A stretch of DNA of 64,000 nucleotides from Streptomyces sp. AM 4-1-1 (GTDB lineage Bacteria > Actinomycetota > Actinomycetes > Streptomycetales > Streptomycetaceae): the NCBI RefSeq assembly GCF_029167625.1, contig NZ_CP119145.1, forward strand, positions 2,976,001 to 3,040,000. Direction: 5' to 3'. This document shows positions 27,453-36,118 of this stretch, piece after piece. The notes beneath the pieces are model-generated. The model had not been told where the DNA came from and did not search any database. It saw only the letters and a list, made by a program, of their open reading frames with translations. The position numbers were made by a program, and so were the translations under genes. The first letter of the stretch is position 1. Each line of letters begins with the position of its first letter.

Positions 27453-27922
27453 ACGACACACCGGGAACCGCCGCCTCGGACGCCGAGGTGGTCGAGGCGG
27501 CGAACACCGCCTTCTACGACGCGCTGGAACACGGTGACCTCGACGCCCTCGGGGATCTCTGGCTGGACGACGACTCCCTCACCGTCTCCTGTGTGCACCC
27601 GGGCTGGCCGGTGCTCAGCGGGCGCGGCGAGGTGCTCCGCTCGTACGCGCTGATCATGGCGAACACCGAGTACATCCAGTTCTTCCTGACCGACGTCGAG
27701 GTCTCCCTCATCGACGACACCGCGCTGGTGACGTGCACCGAGAACATCCTGAGCGGCGGACCGGCCGAGGAGGGCAACGCCCTGGGGCCGCTCGTCGGCC
27801 AGCTCGTCGTCGCCACCAACGTGTTCCGCCGCACCCCGGACGGCTGGCGGCTCTGGTCGCACCACGGCTCCCCCGTACTCGCCGAGAGCGAGGAGGAGGA
27901 GGACGAGGAGACCCCGTCCTGA
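27449..27922 (+). CDS. NTF2/SnoaL-like protein in the folate operon
   Basis: 157 residues starting at a GTG that overlaps the folP stop (GTGA). NTF2-like fold: VVEAANTAFYDALEHGDLDAL, LWLDDDSLTVSCVHPGWPVLSG, and the last strands NVFRRTPDGWRLWSHHGS. The C-terminus is a very acidic tail. It looks like the ketosteroid-isomerase-like cone with a histidine/tryptophan-lined pocket. The tight position between folP and folB indicates a role tied to folate synthesis, but the reaction is unknown. Confidence 0.88.
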   Translation: MNDTPGTAASDAEVVEAANTAFYDALEHGDLDALGDLWLDDDSLTVSCVHPGWPVLSGRGEVLRSYALIMANTEYIQFFLTDVEVSLIDDTALVTCTENILSGGPAEEGNALGPLVGQLVVATNVFRRTPDGWRLWSHHGSPVLAESEEEEDEETPS

Positions 27923-28114
27923 CCGGGTGGGCCCCTGGCGGGGATTCGAATACGCGGCCGATGGGTAGGGGCGGTCACCGGCCCCGAGCGGGCTCTGTCC
28001 ACGACCCCCTCGGGCAGGTCCTGTCGGTGGCCGCGGGTAGATTCGAAAGTGAGCACCCCGCCGCCCGCCCGCGGTGGGACGCCCCTCCGACCAACGACAG
28101 CAGGAGTGATTCGC

Positions 28115-28474
28115 GTGGATCGTGTCGCGCTGCGCGGCCTCAAGGCTCGCGGGTACCACGGCGTCTTCCCCCGGGAGCGGGCGGAGGGCCAGACGTTCAT
28201 CGTGGACCTGGTTCTCGGCCTGGACACCCGCCCCGCGGCAGCCGCCGACGACCTGACGAAGACCGTGCACTACGGGGTGGTCGCCGAGGAGGTCGTCGAC
28301 GTCGTGAGCGGTGACCCGGTCGACCTGATCGAAACCCTCGCGGAGCGCATCGCCCAGCAGTGCCTGAAACACGAAGGCGTCGAGGAGGTGGAGGTCGTCG
28401 TGCACAAGCCGGACGCCCCGATCACCGTCCCCTTCGACGATGTCACCGTCACCATCATCCGGAGCCGAGCATGA
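28115..28474 (+). CDS. folB: Dihydroneopterin aldolase
   Basis: Cleaves 7,8-dihydroneopterin to 6-hydroxymethyl-dihydropterin and glycolaldehyde. 119 residues, normal length. Motifs: ALRGLKARGYHGVFPRER (the start and the substrate-pocket region), TVHYGVVAEEV, and the catalytic-Lys motif VVHKPDAPI. Start GTG 28115 is supported by AGGAG about eight bases upstream. An in-frame ATG upstream adds residues not seen in the family. The gap before it (192 bp after the NTF2 gene) may hold an additional promoter. Its stop overlaps the folK start (ATGA). Confidence 0.96.
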   Translation: MDRVALRGLKARGYHGVFPRERAEGQTFIVDLVLGLDTRPAAAADDLTKTVHYGVVAEEVVDVVSGDPVDLIETLAERIAQQCLKHEGVEEVEVVVHKPDAPITVPFDDVTVTIIRSRA

Positions 28475-29082
28475 CTGCATTTTCCACCGAGGGGCAGAGC
28501 GACCCGACCGTACAGCCGGTTCCCGCCTCCGTGGTCGAGCAGGTGGACGCCGCGGACATCACCCTCTCCAACCCGAAACGGGCCGTGCTCTCGCTGGGCT
28601 CCAACCTCGGCAACCGTCTGGAGACCCTCCAGGGCGCCGTCGACGCCCTGGAGGACACGCCGGGCCTCCGGGTCAAAGCGGTGTCCCCGGTGTACGAGAC
28701 GGAGCCCTGGGGCGTCGACCCCGGCACCCAGCCGTCGTACTTCAACGCGGTCGTCGTCGTGAAGACGACCCTGCCCCCGTCGTCCCTGCTGGAGCGGGGC
28801 CAGGCGATCGAGGAGGCGTACGAACGCGTCCGCGAGGAGCGCTGGGGCGCGCGCACCATCGACGTCGACATCGTGGCGTACGCGGACGTCGTCTCGGACG
28901 ATCCGGCGCTCACCCTCCCCCACCCCCGGGCCCACGAGCGCGCCTTCGTCCTCGCCCCGTGGCTGGACATCGAACCGGAGGCCCAGCTCCCGGGCGCCGG
29001 CGCGGTCGTGGAGCTGCTGGACCGGACCGGCCGGACCGGCATACAGCCGCGACCCGATCTGGAACTCTGCCTGCCCGACTGA
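28471..29082 (+). CDS. folK: 2-Amino-4-hydroxy-6-hydroxymethyldihydropteridine diphosphokinase
   Basis: Transfers pyrophosphate from ATP to 6-hydroxymethyl-dihydropterin, making the FolP substrate. 203 residues; the first 30 form a non-conserved lead-in. HPPK motifs: LSLGSNLGNRLETL, YFNAVVVVKT, GARTIDVDIVAY (metal-binding Asp pair) and PHPRAHERAFVLAPW. Translational coupling to folB by a 4-bp overlap. A stem-loop follows six bases after the stop codon. Confidence 0.97.
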   Translation: MTAFSTEGQSDPTVQPVPASVVEQVDAADITLSNPKRAVLSLGSNLGNRLETLQGAVDALEDTPGLRVKAVSPVYETEPWGVDPGTQPSYFNAVVVVKTTLPPSSLLERGQAIEEAYERVREERWGARTIDVDIVAYADVVSDDPALTLPHPRAHERAFVLAPWLDIEPEAQLPGAGAVVELLDRTGRTGIQPRPDLELCLPD

Positions 29083-29087
29083 CGGCA

Positions 29088-29113
29088 CCCGGTGATCCCC
29101 GGTGGATCACGGG
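29088..29113 (+). terminator. Stem-loop after folK
   Basis: GTGATCC (29092-29098), loop CCGGT, GGATCAC (29104-29110), extended by CCC/GGG with one bulged G. No U-tract follows, as is common in Streptomyces. It separates folK from the DUF3180 gene and may attenuate rather than end transcription. Confidence 0.6.
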
Positions 29114-29303
29114 ACGGCCCGCAGTCGTTAGGCTCAGCGGACACAGCCAGAACGAACAACGATCACAGACGACCGGTCGGTGACCTCGGGTCACCCGGGA
29201 CGGACGACAGGGCACGCACGCGACGGACCCGTACGCATGGACGGCCGTCGGCCTGCCCGGCCGATCCGCCCGCCACGACCGGCTGCGAAGGGCGGCTCGC
29301 GCG

Positions 29304-29792
29304 GTGAGGCAACTACGGCTCGGAGTACTGGCCGGGCTCTTTACCGTGGCCGGCGTGCTGTCGTGGGGCGGAGCCCGCGTCTGGAGCGCCTACGGGACAC
29401 TGCCGAGCGTCCCGCTCGCCGCCCCCGTCGTGCTCGCCGTGATCGCCGTGGTGCTGCTCGCGACCGCCCTCTCGATCCGCTCCCGGCTGCGCGCCCAGCG
29501 TGAGCGCCGACCCGGCGCCAAGGGCGTCGAACCACTGATGGCGGCCCGCGCCGTGGTCTTCGGCCAGGCCAGCGCCCTGGTCGTCTCGCTGATCTCGGGG
29601 ATGTACGGCGGTACGGGCGTCCACCTGCTCGGCTCCCTCGACATCCCGGCCCGCCGCGACCAGGCGATCCACGCCGGTTTCGCGGTCCTCGCGGGCATCG
29701 GGGTGATCGCGGCGGCCCTCTTCCTGGAGCGGATCTGCAAGCTCCCGGACGACGACGATGACGAGAACAAGGGCGGCGCGTCCCCCGCGTGA
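29304..29792 (+). CDS. DUF3180 family membrane protein
   Basis: 162 residues, starting from a GTG at 29304. Four membrane helices (about 6-26, 38-57, 84-104, 118-140) and an acidic cytoplasmic C-terminus with DDDDDE. The family is restricted to actinobacteria and almost always lies next to folK, as in mycobacteria. Function unknown; the constant association suggests a link to folate or pterin handling, but this is only by context. Confidence 0.88.
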   Translation: MRQLRLGVLAGLFTVAGVLSWGGARVWSAYGTLPSVPLAAPVVLAVIAVVLLATALSIRSRLRAQRERRPGAKGVEPLMAARAVVFGQASALVVSLISGMYGGTGVHLLGSLDIPARRDQAIHAGFAVLAGIGVIAAALFLERICKLPDDDDDENKGGASPA

Positions 29793-29960
29793 CACCCGGC
29801 CGTCCGGCCACCCGGCCGTCCGGCCCCCGGCCCCCGGCCACCCGGCCCTCGGGCCCCCGGCGTCCGGCCCGCGCCCCCTACCCACCCGCCGTCAGACCAC
29901 CCGGCCCCCGCCCCCGGAGCCGCCTCGCCGCCAGGTCACCGGGCGGGCACCGCACACCCG
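29793..29960. repeat. CCGGCC-rich degenerate repeats between DUF3180 and folE
   Basis: The gap between two convergent genes is nearly all C/G: units like CCGGCCGTC, CCGGCCACC and CCCCCGG repeat about ten times to 29935. There is no clear stem that would act as a bidirectional terminator by eye, although the GGCCGG/CCGGCC content allows many alternative hairpins. Confidence 0.6.
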
Positions 29961-29964
29961 CCGG

Positions 29965-30570
29965 TCAGCGCGCCATGATCAGGCTCATGGCCTCGGCGCG
30001 CGTCGCCGGGTCCCGGAGCTGGCCGCGGACGGCGGACGTGAGCGTCTTCGCACCGGGCTTGCGGATACCGCGCATCGACATGCACATGTGCTCGCACTCG
30101 ATGACGACGATCACCCCGCGCGGCTCCAGTATCCCCATCAGGGACTCGGCGATCTGCGTCGTGAGGCGTTCCTGCACCTGCGGACGCCGGGCGTAGACGT
30201 CCACCAGTCTGGCCAGCTTCGACAGCCCGGTGATCTTGCCGGTGGCGGCCGGGATGTAGCCCACGTGCGCCACACCCCTGAACGGCACCAGATGGTGCTC
30301 ACAGGTCGAGAACACCTCGATGTCCTTCACCAGCACCATCTCGTCGTGACCGAGGTCGAACGTCGTCGTCAGCACGTCCTCCGGCCGCTGGTACAGGCCC
30401 GCGAATATCTCCTTGTACGCCCGCGCCACCCGGGCGGGCGTCTCCCGCAGACCCTCACGGTCAGGGTCCTCCCCGACGGCGATCAGCAGCTCCCGCACCG
30501 CGGACTCGGCCCGCTTCTCGTCGAACTCACCGATCGAGCCCTGGCCGTCCAGTGTCACCGGGTCGGTCAT
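29965..30570 (-). CDS. folE: GTP cyclohydrolase I
   Basis: Converts GTP to 7,8-dihydroneopterin triphosphate, entering folate synthesis. 201 residues from the ATG at 30570. Zinc-site motifs [10 protein letters not shown] and HMCMSMRG are intact, as is [21 protein letters not shown]. It lies 161 bp downstream of ftsH on the same strand with a hairpin in between, and converges on the folP-folB-folK block. A longer in-frame reading from further upstream lacks conserved sequence. Confidence 0.97.
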   Translation of the reverse strand: MTDPVTLDGQGSIGEFDEKRAESAVRELLIAVGEDPDREGLRETPARVARAYKEIFAGLYQRPEDVLTTTFDLGHDEMVLVKDIEVFSTCEHHLVPFRGVAHVGYIPAATGKITGLSKLARLVDVYARRPQVQERLTTQIAESLMGILEPRGVIVVIECEHMCMSMRGIRKPGAKTLTSAVRGQLRDPATRAEAMSLIMAR

Positions 30571-30637
30571 CGTTGTGCCTCGTTCCTTGCTGTCATCCGC
30601 GCGAGGGTTGCGCGGAGAGGATCGCGCAGACATACGA

Positions 30638-30678
30638 AAGCCGCGCCCCCACAGGCTAAAACCTGGGGAACGCGGCTT
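30638..30678 (-). terminator. Stem-loop between ftsH and folE
   Basis: AAGCCGCG (30638-30645) pairs with CGCGGCTT (30671-30678), and the inner CCCC-AGG pairs with CCTGGGG with a small bulge. On the minus strand the stem is followed by TTCGTATG, a weak U-rich run. It probably ends ftsH transcripts and leaves the folE promoter independent, or allows readthrough. Confidence 0.7.
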
Positions 30679-30731
30679 CCATTCCGGCCCCGGACCGGCA
30701 TCCCTGGAGGGAGGCAGGGCCGGGAGTCCGG

Positions 30732-32762
30732 TCAACTCTCCGGGCGGTCCTCAGGGATCGACTCCGTGGCCGACGGAGCGTCCGTCGGTGCCGAACCGTT
30801 CGCGGAGGTGGTGGCGCCGTTGGTGAGGGCCAGCTCCCGGGGGGAGAGCACCGGCGGCCGCGTCGACGGAGTGCGTCGTGCGGAACCGGTCCACGCCGGC
30901 CGGGCCGGGCGCTTCACGATCGGCGCGAAGATCTCGGCGATCTCCGCCTTGCCGAGCGTCTCGCGCTCCAGCAGCTGGAGGACCAGGGCGTCGAGGACGT
31001 CGCGGTTCTCGACCAGGATCTCCCAGGCCTCGTTGTGCGCGGTCTCGATGAGCTTCTTGACCTCTTCGTCGACGAGCGCGGCGACCTCTTCCGAGTAGTC
31101 GCGCTGGTGCGACATCTCCCGGCCCACGAAGGGCTCGGTGTTGTCGCCGCCGAACTTGATCGCGCCCAGCCGTTCCGTCATGCCGTACTGCGTGACCATC
31201 GCGCGGGCCGTGGTGGTGGCCTTCTCGATGTCGTTCGCCGCGCCGGTGGTCGGATCGTGGAAGACCAGTTCCTCCGCCGCGCGCCCGCCCAGCATGTAAG
31301 CCAGCTGGTCGAGCATTTCGTTGCGCGTGGTGGAGTACTTGTCCTCCTCCGGCAGCACCATCGTGTATCCGAGGGCACGGCCGCGGGACAGGATCGTGAT
31401 CTTGTGCACCGGGTCGGAGTTGGGTGAGGCCGCCGCGACCAGGGCGTGTCCGCCCTCGTGGTACGCGGTGATCTTCTTCTCCTTGTCGGACATGATCCGG
31501 GTCCGCTTCTGCGGGCCCGCCACGACACGGTCGATCGCCTCGTCCAGCATCTCGTTGTCGATCAGCTTCAGATTGCCGCGCGCCGTGAGGAGCGCCGCTT
31601 CGTTCAGCACGTTCGCGAGATCGGCACCGGTGAAGCCGGGGGTGCGCCGGGCGACCGCGCCGAGGTCGACGCCCTCGGCGATCGGCTTGCCCTTCTGGTG
31701 CACCTTGAGGATTTCGAGGCGGCCCTGCATGTCGGGACGGTCGACCGCGATCTGCCGGTCGAAGCGGCCCGGACGCAGCAGCGCGGGGTCGAGGATGTCC
31801 GGCCGGTTCGTGGCGGCGATCAGGATGACCCCGCCCTTCACGTCGAAGCCGTCCATCTCGACGAGCAGCTGGTTCAGCGTCTGCTCGCGCTCGTCGTGAC
31901 CGCCGCCGAGACCCGCGCCGCGGTGTCGGCCGACGGCGTCGATCTCGTCGACGAAGACGATCGCCGGGGCGTTCGCCTTGGCCTGCTCGAAGAGGTCACG
32001 GACCCGGGAGGCACCGACACCGACGAACATCTCGACGAAGTCGGAGCCGGAGATCGAGTAGAACGGCACGCCGGCCTCACCCGCGACGGCGCGGGCCAGC
32101 AGTGTCTTGCCCGTACCGGGCGGCCCGTACAGCAGGACGCCCTTGGGGATCTTCGCGCCGACGGCCTGGAACTTCGCCGGCTCCTGGAGGAACTCCTTGA
32201 TCTCATGGAGCTCTTCGACGGCCTCGTCCGACCCCGCCACATCGGCGAAGGTCGTCTTGGGGGTGTCCTTGGTGATCAGCTTGGCCTTGGACTTGCCGAA
32301 CTGCATCACCTTCGATCCGCCGCCCTGCATCTGGTTCATCAGAAACAGGAAGACGAGCACGATCAGGACGAAGGGCAGCAGCGACAGGAGGATCGAGATG
32401 AACGGGCTCTGCTTCGACGGCGAGACGGTGTAACCCTTCTCGATGTCACCGCTCTCCAGCTTCTTCTGCAGCGTGTTCGCGAGCTGTACGCCCTGGTCAC
32501 CGATGTAGCTCGCCTGGAACTTGCGGCCCGACTCGCCGTCGAGCTTCTGACCGTCCTTCAGCTCGATCTTGAGAATCTGTTCGTCACCGGTGGTCAGCTT
32601 GGCCTGCTCCACCTGGTTCTTGCTGATCGCCTGGATCACCTTGCCGGTGTCCACCGTCTTGTAGCCGCCCGACGAGCCGACGACCTGGATCAACACGACC
32701 ACGGCGAGGACGGCCAGCACGATCCACATGACCGGCCCACGGAAGTATCGCTTCACGTCCAT
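30732..32762 (-). CDS. ftsH: ATP-dependent zinc metalloprotease FtsH
   Basis: Membrane AAA+ protease that degrades misassembled membrane proteins and regulators. 676 residues. Two N-terminal membrane helices (about 9-28 and 119-137) flank an external domain. Walker [14 protein letters not shown] and Walker [12 protein letters not shown], the second region of homology [20 protein letters not shown], and the zinc-binding [10 protein letters not shown] with a downstream Asp are present. The C-terminal tail of about 70 residues is Thr/Ser/Pro-rich and less conserved. Next to hpt as in most actinobacteria. Confidence 0.97.
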   Translation of the reverse strand: MDVKRYFRGPVMWIVLAVLAVVVLIQVVGSSGGYKTVDTGKVIQAISKNQVEQAKLTTGDEQILKIELKDGQKLDGESGRKFQASYIGDQGVQLANTLQKKLESGDIEKGYTVSPSKQSPFISILLSLLPFVLIVLVFLFLMNQMQGGGSKVMQFGKSKAKLITKDTPKTTFADVAGSDEAVEELHEIKEFLQEPAKFQAVGAKIPKGVLLYGPPGTGKTLLARAVAGEAGVPFYSISGSDFVEMFVGVGASRVRDLFEQAKANAPAIVFVDEIDAVGRHRGAGLGGGHDEREQTLNQLLVEMDGFDVKGGVILIAATNRPDILDPALLRPGRFDRQIAVDRPDMQGRLEILKVHQKGKPIAEGVDLGAVARRTPGFTGADLANVLNEAALLTARGNLKLIDNEMLDEAIDRVVAGPQKRTRIMSDKEKKITAYHEGGHALVAAASPNSDPVHKITILSRGRALGYTMVLPEEDKYSTTRNEMLDQLAYMLGGRAAEELVFHDPTTGAANDIEKATTTARAMVTQYGMTERLGAIKFGGDNTEPFVGREMSHQRDYSEEVAALVDEEVKKLIETAHNEAWEILVENRDVLDALVLQLLERETLGKAEIAEIFAPIVKRPARPAWTGSARRTPSTRPPVLSPRELALTNGATTSANGSAPTDAPSATESIPEDRPES

Positions 32763-33002
32763 CCATACGGAGCGAAGACGCCCCGTCCCTCCTGCCCGTA
32801 GGTAAATGCTGCTGTGAGAAAAGACTGTTCTTCGGACGGTACCCCAGCATTGTCACCCGCGACCGCATGGGACGTCCGACAAACCCGCCTTCCAAGCCTC
32901 CAACGGCGGGAAAGCGGTGAGGGTTCCCAGCGAAACGGGTGGGATCGCCGGGAACGCCGGATTCCCGGGCTCCGGTCCCCCGGGCCCCGGGGCCGCGGCG
33001 GG

Positions 33003-33557
33003 TCAGCCGCCGTAGACGTGCGGGGCGAGGGTGCCGACGAAGGGGAGGTTGCGGTACTTCTCCGAGTAGTCCAGCCCGTAACCGACGACGAACTCGTTGG
33101 GGATGTCGAAGCCGATCCACTTCACGTCGATCGCGACCTTCGCGGCGTCCGGCTTGCGCAGCAGGGTGCAGACCTCCAGGGAGGCCGGCTCGCGCGAGCC
33201 GAGGTTCGACAGCAGCCAGGACAGGGTCAGACCGGAGTCGATGATGTCCTCGACGATCAGGACGTGCTTGCCCTTGATGTCGGTGTCCAGGTCCTTGAGG
33301 ATTCGGACCACACCGGAGGACTGGGTGCCCGCCCCGTAGGACGACACGGCCATCCAGTCCATCGTGACGGGGGTGGACAGCGCGCGCGCCAGGTCCGCCA
33401 TCACCATGACCGCGCCCTTGAGGACGCCGACGATGAGCAGGTCCTTGCCCGCGTACTCCGCGTCGATCTCCGCGGCCAGCTCGACGAGCTTCGCGTCGAT
33501 CTCTTCCTTGGTGAGGAGCACCGACCGAAGGTCGGTGCCCATGTCCTTCTCGTTCAC
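33003..33557 (-). CDS. hpt: Hypoxanthine phosphoribosyltransferase
   Basis: Salvages hypoxanthine and guanine using PRPP. 184 residues. The PRPP motif [18 protein letters not shown] is intact, with [18 protein letters not shown] and [23 protein letters not shown] also conserved. Starts at a GTG at 33557 with an AGGAAAG site upstream; the ATG at 33542 is an alternative that removes five residues. The gene lies between tilS and ftsH. Confidence 0.96.
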   Translation of the reverse strand: MNEKDMGTDLRSVLLTKEEIDAKLVELAAEIDAEYAGKDLLIVGVLKGAVMVMADLARALSTPVTMDWMAVSSYGAGTQSSGVVRILKDLDTDIKGKHVLIVEDIIDSGLTLSWLLSNLGSREPASLEVCTLLRKPDAAKVAIDVKWIGFDIPNEFVVGYGLDYSEKYRNLPFVGTLAPHVYGG

Positions 33558-33642
33558 CCGCGTCTCTTTCCTTGCCCGCCGGGCCGGGGACCCGCCCCGG
33601 TCCGGCGCGGCTGTCTCGCCTGCACGTCAGCCGCTTGCGCTT

Positions 33643-34746
33643 TCAGCTCTGCCGGATCACCAGTCTGCCACCCTGCCGTCGGGCCTCGACCCGGCCGGGC
33701 AGGTTGATGGCTCCCTGGCCGCGCCAGTCGGTGAGCAGGCGGTCGACCTCCTCGATGTGCCGGGCGAAGAGCGAACCGGCCGGGGCGCCGGTGTGGATGA
33801 CGGCCCGGCGCAGCACGCGGCGGCGCACGGCGGGCGGCAGTCCGGCGAGCTTGGAGCAGTCCAGCTGGCCCGCCTCGTCGCGGGCCGACCGGTCGGCGTC
33901 GGCGGCCCAGGAGTCCAGGGCGTCGGCGTCGTCGCGGGAGAGGTGCGCGGTACGGGCGAGGGCTTCGACGACGCCCTTGCCGAGGGCCTTCTCCAGGGCG
34001 GGCAGTCCTTCGTGACGGAGCCGGGACCTGGTGTAGGCGGGGTCGATGTTGTGCGGGTCGTCCCAGACGGGCAGCGACTGGACCAGACACGCCTTGCGGG
34101 CGGTCTGCCGGTCGAGCTGGAGGAAGGGGCGACGGTAGCGGTCGGCGGGGCCCGACCTGGCCGCCATGCCGGAGAGGGAGCGGATGCCGGAACCCCGGGC
34201 GAGGCCGAGGAGCACGGTCTCGGCCTGGTCGTCGCGGGTGTGGCCGAGGAGGACGGCGCTGGCGCCGTGGCGTTCCGCCGCCGCGTCCAGGGCGGCGTAG
34301 CGGGCGTCCCGGGCGGCGGCCTCGGGGCCGCCTTCGCGGCCGACGCGCACGGCGACGGCTTCGACCGGGTCGAGCCGCATGGCCGTCAGTCGGCCGACGA
34401 CTTCGGCCGCGCGGGTCCCGGAGCCGGCCTGGAGGCCGTGGTCGACGGTGACGCCGCCCGCCCTGACGGGGAGTTTGCGCGCCTCGAAGGCGAGGGCGGA
34501 GGCGAGGGCCATGGAATCGGCGCCGCCGGAGCATGCGACGAGCACCAGCGGGGTATCGGGGCGTTCGAGGAGCGCGGCGCGTTCGTGGGAGGCCGCGCGG
34601 GGTCGGCCCGCGCCCGCTTCGGCGAGTTCGGAGTACGCGTCCGGTTCGGGACGCGCGGCGGAGTAGGCGGCGTGCTGGGCGAGTACGTCGTGGAGTACGC
34701 GGCGGACCGCCAGGCGTATCGCCGCGACCGCAGGATGAGGACCCAT
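33643..34746 (-). CDS. tilS: tRNA(Ile)-lysidine synthase
   Basis: Modifies cytidine-34 of the tRNA-Ile CAU anticodon to lysidine, needed for AUA decoding. 367 residues. PP-loop motif [12 protein letters not shown] at about 78-89, HGLQAGS and [18 protein letters not shown] are diagnostic. C-terminal region is short compared with E. coli TilS, as usual in actinobacteria. The start has GAAGGG upstream. Immediately followed by hpt (85-bp gap). Confidence 0.96.
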   Translation of the reverse strand: MGPHPAVAAIRLAVRRVLHDVLAQHAAYSAARPEPDAYSELAEAGAGRPRAASHERAALLERPDTPLVLVACSGGADSMALASALAFEARKLPVRAGGVTVDHGLQAGSGTRAAEVVGRLTAMRLDPVEAVAVRVGREGGPEAAARDARYAALDAAAERHGASAVLLGHTRDDQAETVLLGLARGSGIRSLSGMAARSGPADRYRRPFLQLDRQTARKACLVQSLPVWDDPHNIDPAYTRSRLRHEGLPALEKALGKGVVEALARTAHLSRDDADALDSWAADADRSARDEAGQLDCSKLAGLPPAVRRRVLRRAVIHTGAPAGSLFARHIEEVDRLLTDWRGQGAINLPGRVEARRQGGRLVIRQS

Positions 34747-34935
34747 GTCCGGTGCCCTTCGTGAAGTTTTCTGGGGGGATGCCTCGGAGAGCGGGACGGG
34801 AGAGCCCCGTCACTCAGAGTGCGTCGATGGTGACAGAACCAAGTCGTCCGTCGAGCATTGCACGCCAACCCATGCCCCTACGGTCCCTCGGATGGGTGAT
34901 TGAGAGGCATTCCTCGGACACCTGCCAGGGCGTGC

Positions 34936-36069
34936 TCAGGCGTCCCCCTTGCGGTGCACCCGCGCGATCCAATCCGCCGGTTTGGCGATCTCCGCCTTGG
35001 TCGGAAGTGTGTTCGGCGAGGTCCATACCCGGTTGAACCCGTCCATACCGACCTCGTCGGCCACGGCGCGCACGAAACGTTCGCCGTCCCGGTACTGCCG
35101 CAGCTTGGCGTCGAGGCCGAGGAGCTTGCGCAGCGCCTGGTCGAGGCGGCCCGCGCCGCGCGCCCGGCGCTGCTGGAACTTCTCGCGGATCTCGCCGACG
35201 GACGGCACGACCTCCGGCCCCACACCGTCCATCACATAGTCGGCGTGGCCTTCGAGCAGGGACATCACCGCGGTGAGGCGGCCCAGGATCTCGCGCTGGG
35301 CGGGGGACTGGACGACCTCCACGAGGCTGTGACCGCCGTCCTCGCCGTCCTCGCCCTCGGGACGGCTGCCGCCCGCGAAACTCTGGGCGGCCTCCCGGAG
35401 GCGTTCCAGGAAGGTCATCGGATCGACGTCGGTCTCGTCGAGGAACGACTGGATTTCGCCCTGGAGGTGGTCGCGCAGCCACGGGACCCCGGTGAACTGG
35501 GTGCGGTGGGTCTCCTCGTGGAGGGCGACCCAGAGCCTGAAGTCGTGCGGGTCCACGTCGAGTTCCCGCTCGACGTGAACGATGTTCGGGGCGACCAGCA
35601 GCAGCCTGCCCCCGGCGGCGGAGCCCGGCAGCTCCCGCCCGGCCGGGGCGAACGTCTCGTACTGCCCGAGAATCCGGGAGGCGAGGAACGACAGCAGCAT
35701 GCCCAGCTCGACACCGGTCACCTTGCCGCCGACCGCGCCGAGCACCGCCCCGCCGGGACCGCCGCCACGGCGTTCGCCCATCTTGTCCAGGAGCGGGCGG
35801 AGCAGTTCCTGGAAGCCCTCGACATTGGCCTTGATCCAGCCGACCCGGTCGACGATCAGGACAGGGGTGTCCTCCGGTGAGTCACCCTCGGGGATCATCC
35901 GGGTGAACGAACGGACGTGTTCCTCCGAGGCCCTGGCATGCCGTCGCAGCTCCGCGACGACGGCGCGGGCCTCCTCGCGGCTGATGTCGGGCCCCGGCCG
36001 CACAAGTCGGGTCGCGGTCGCAACCGCGAGCTTCCAGTCGACCATCTGGGCACCACCGACGCTCGTCAT
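34936..36069 (-). CDS. Zinc-dependent metalloprotease (DUF2342, actinobacterial)
   Basis: 377 residues. HEETH in VALHEETHRTQF at about residue 182 is the metal-binding HExxH, with upstream VHVERELDVDP and downstream EGHADYVMDGVG. It belongs to an actinobacteria-specific family often labelled F420-biosynthesis-associated. No signal peptide, so it acts in the cytoplasm; substrate unknown. Conserved gene order dacB - DUF2342 - tilS - hpt - ftsH is shared with mycobacteria. Confidence 0.92.
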   Translation of the reverse strand: MTSVGGAQMVDWKLAVATATRLVRPGPDISREEARAVVAELRRHARASEEHVRSFTRMIPEGDSPEDTPVLIVDRVGWIKANVEGFQELLRPLLDKMGERRGGGPGGAVLGAVGGKVTGVELGMLLSFLASRILGQYETFAPAGRELPGSAAGGRLLLVAPNIVHVERELDVDPHDFRLWVALHEETHRTQFTGVPWLRDHLQGEIQSFLDETDVDPMTFLERLREAAQSFAGGSRPEGEDGEDGGHSLVEVVQSPAQREILGRLTAVMSLLEGHADYVMDGVGPEVVPSVGEIREKFQQRRARGAGRLDQALRKLLGLDAKLRQYRDGERFVRAVADEVGMDGFNRVWTSPNTLPTKAEIAKPADWIARVHRKGDA

Positions 36070-36118
36070 GCGTCAACCGTACGTGCTCGGGCCCGGCGGC
36101 GGTGAGGTGTCGCCCGGC

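Noticed and set aside
27930..28110. GGATTCGAAT-like sequence resembling a tRNA T-arm after the NTF2-like gene
   Set aside because: No acceptor stem, D-arm or anticodon arm could be built around it; the two ATTCGAA strings lie far apart. It is ordinary intergenic sequence before folB.
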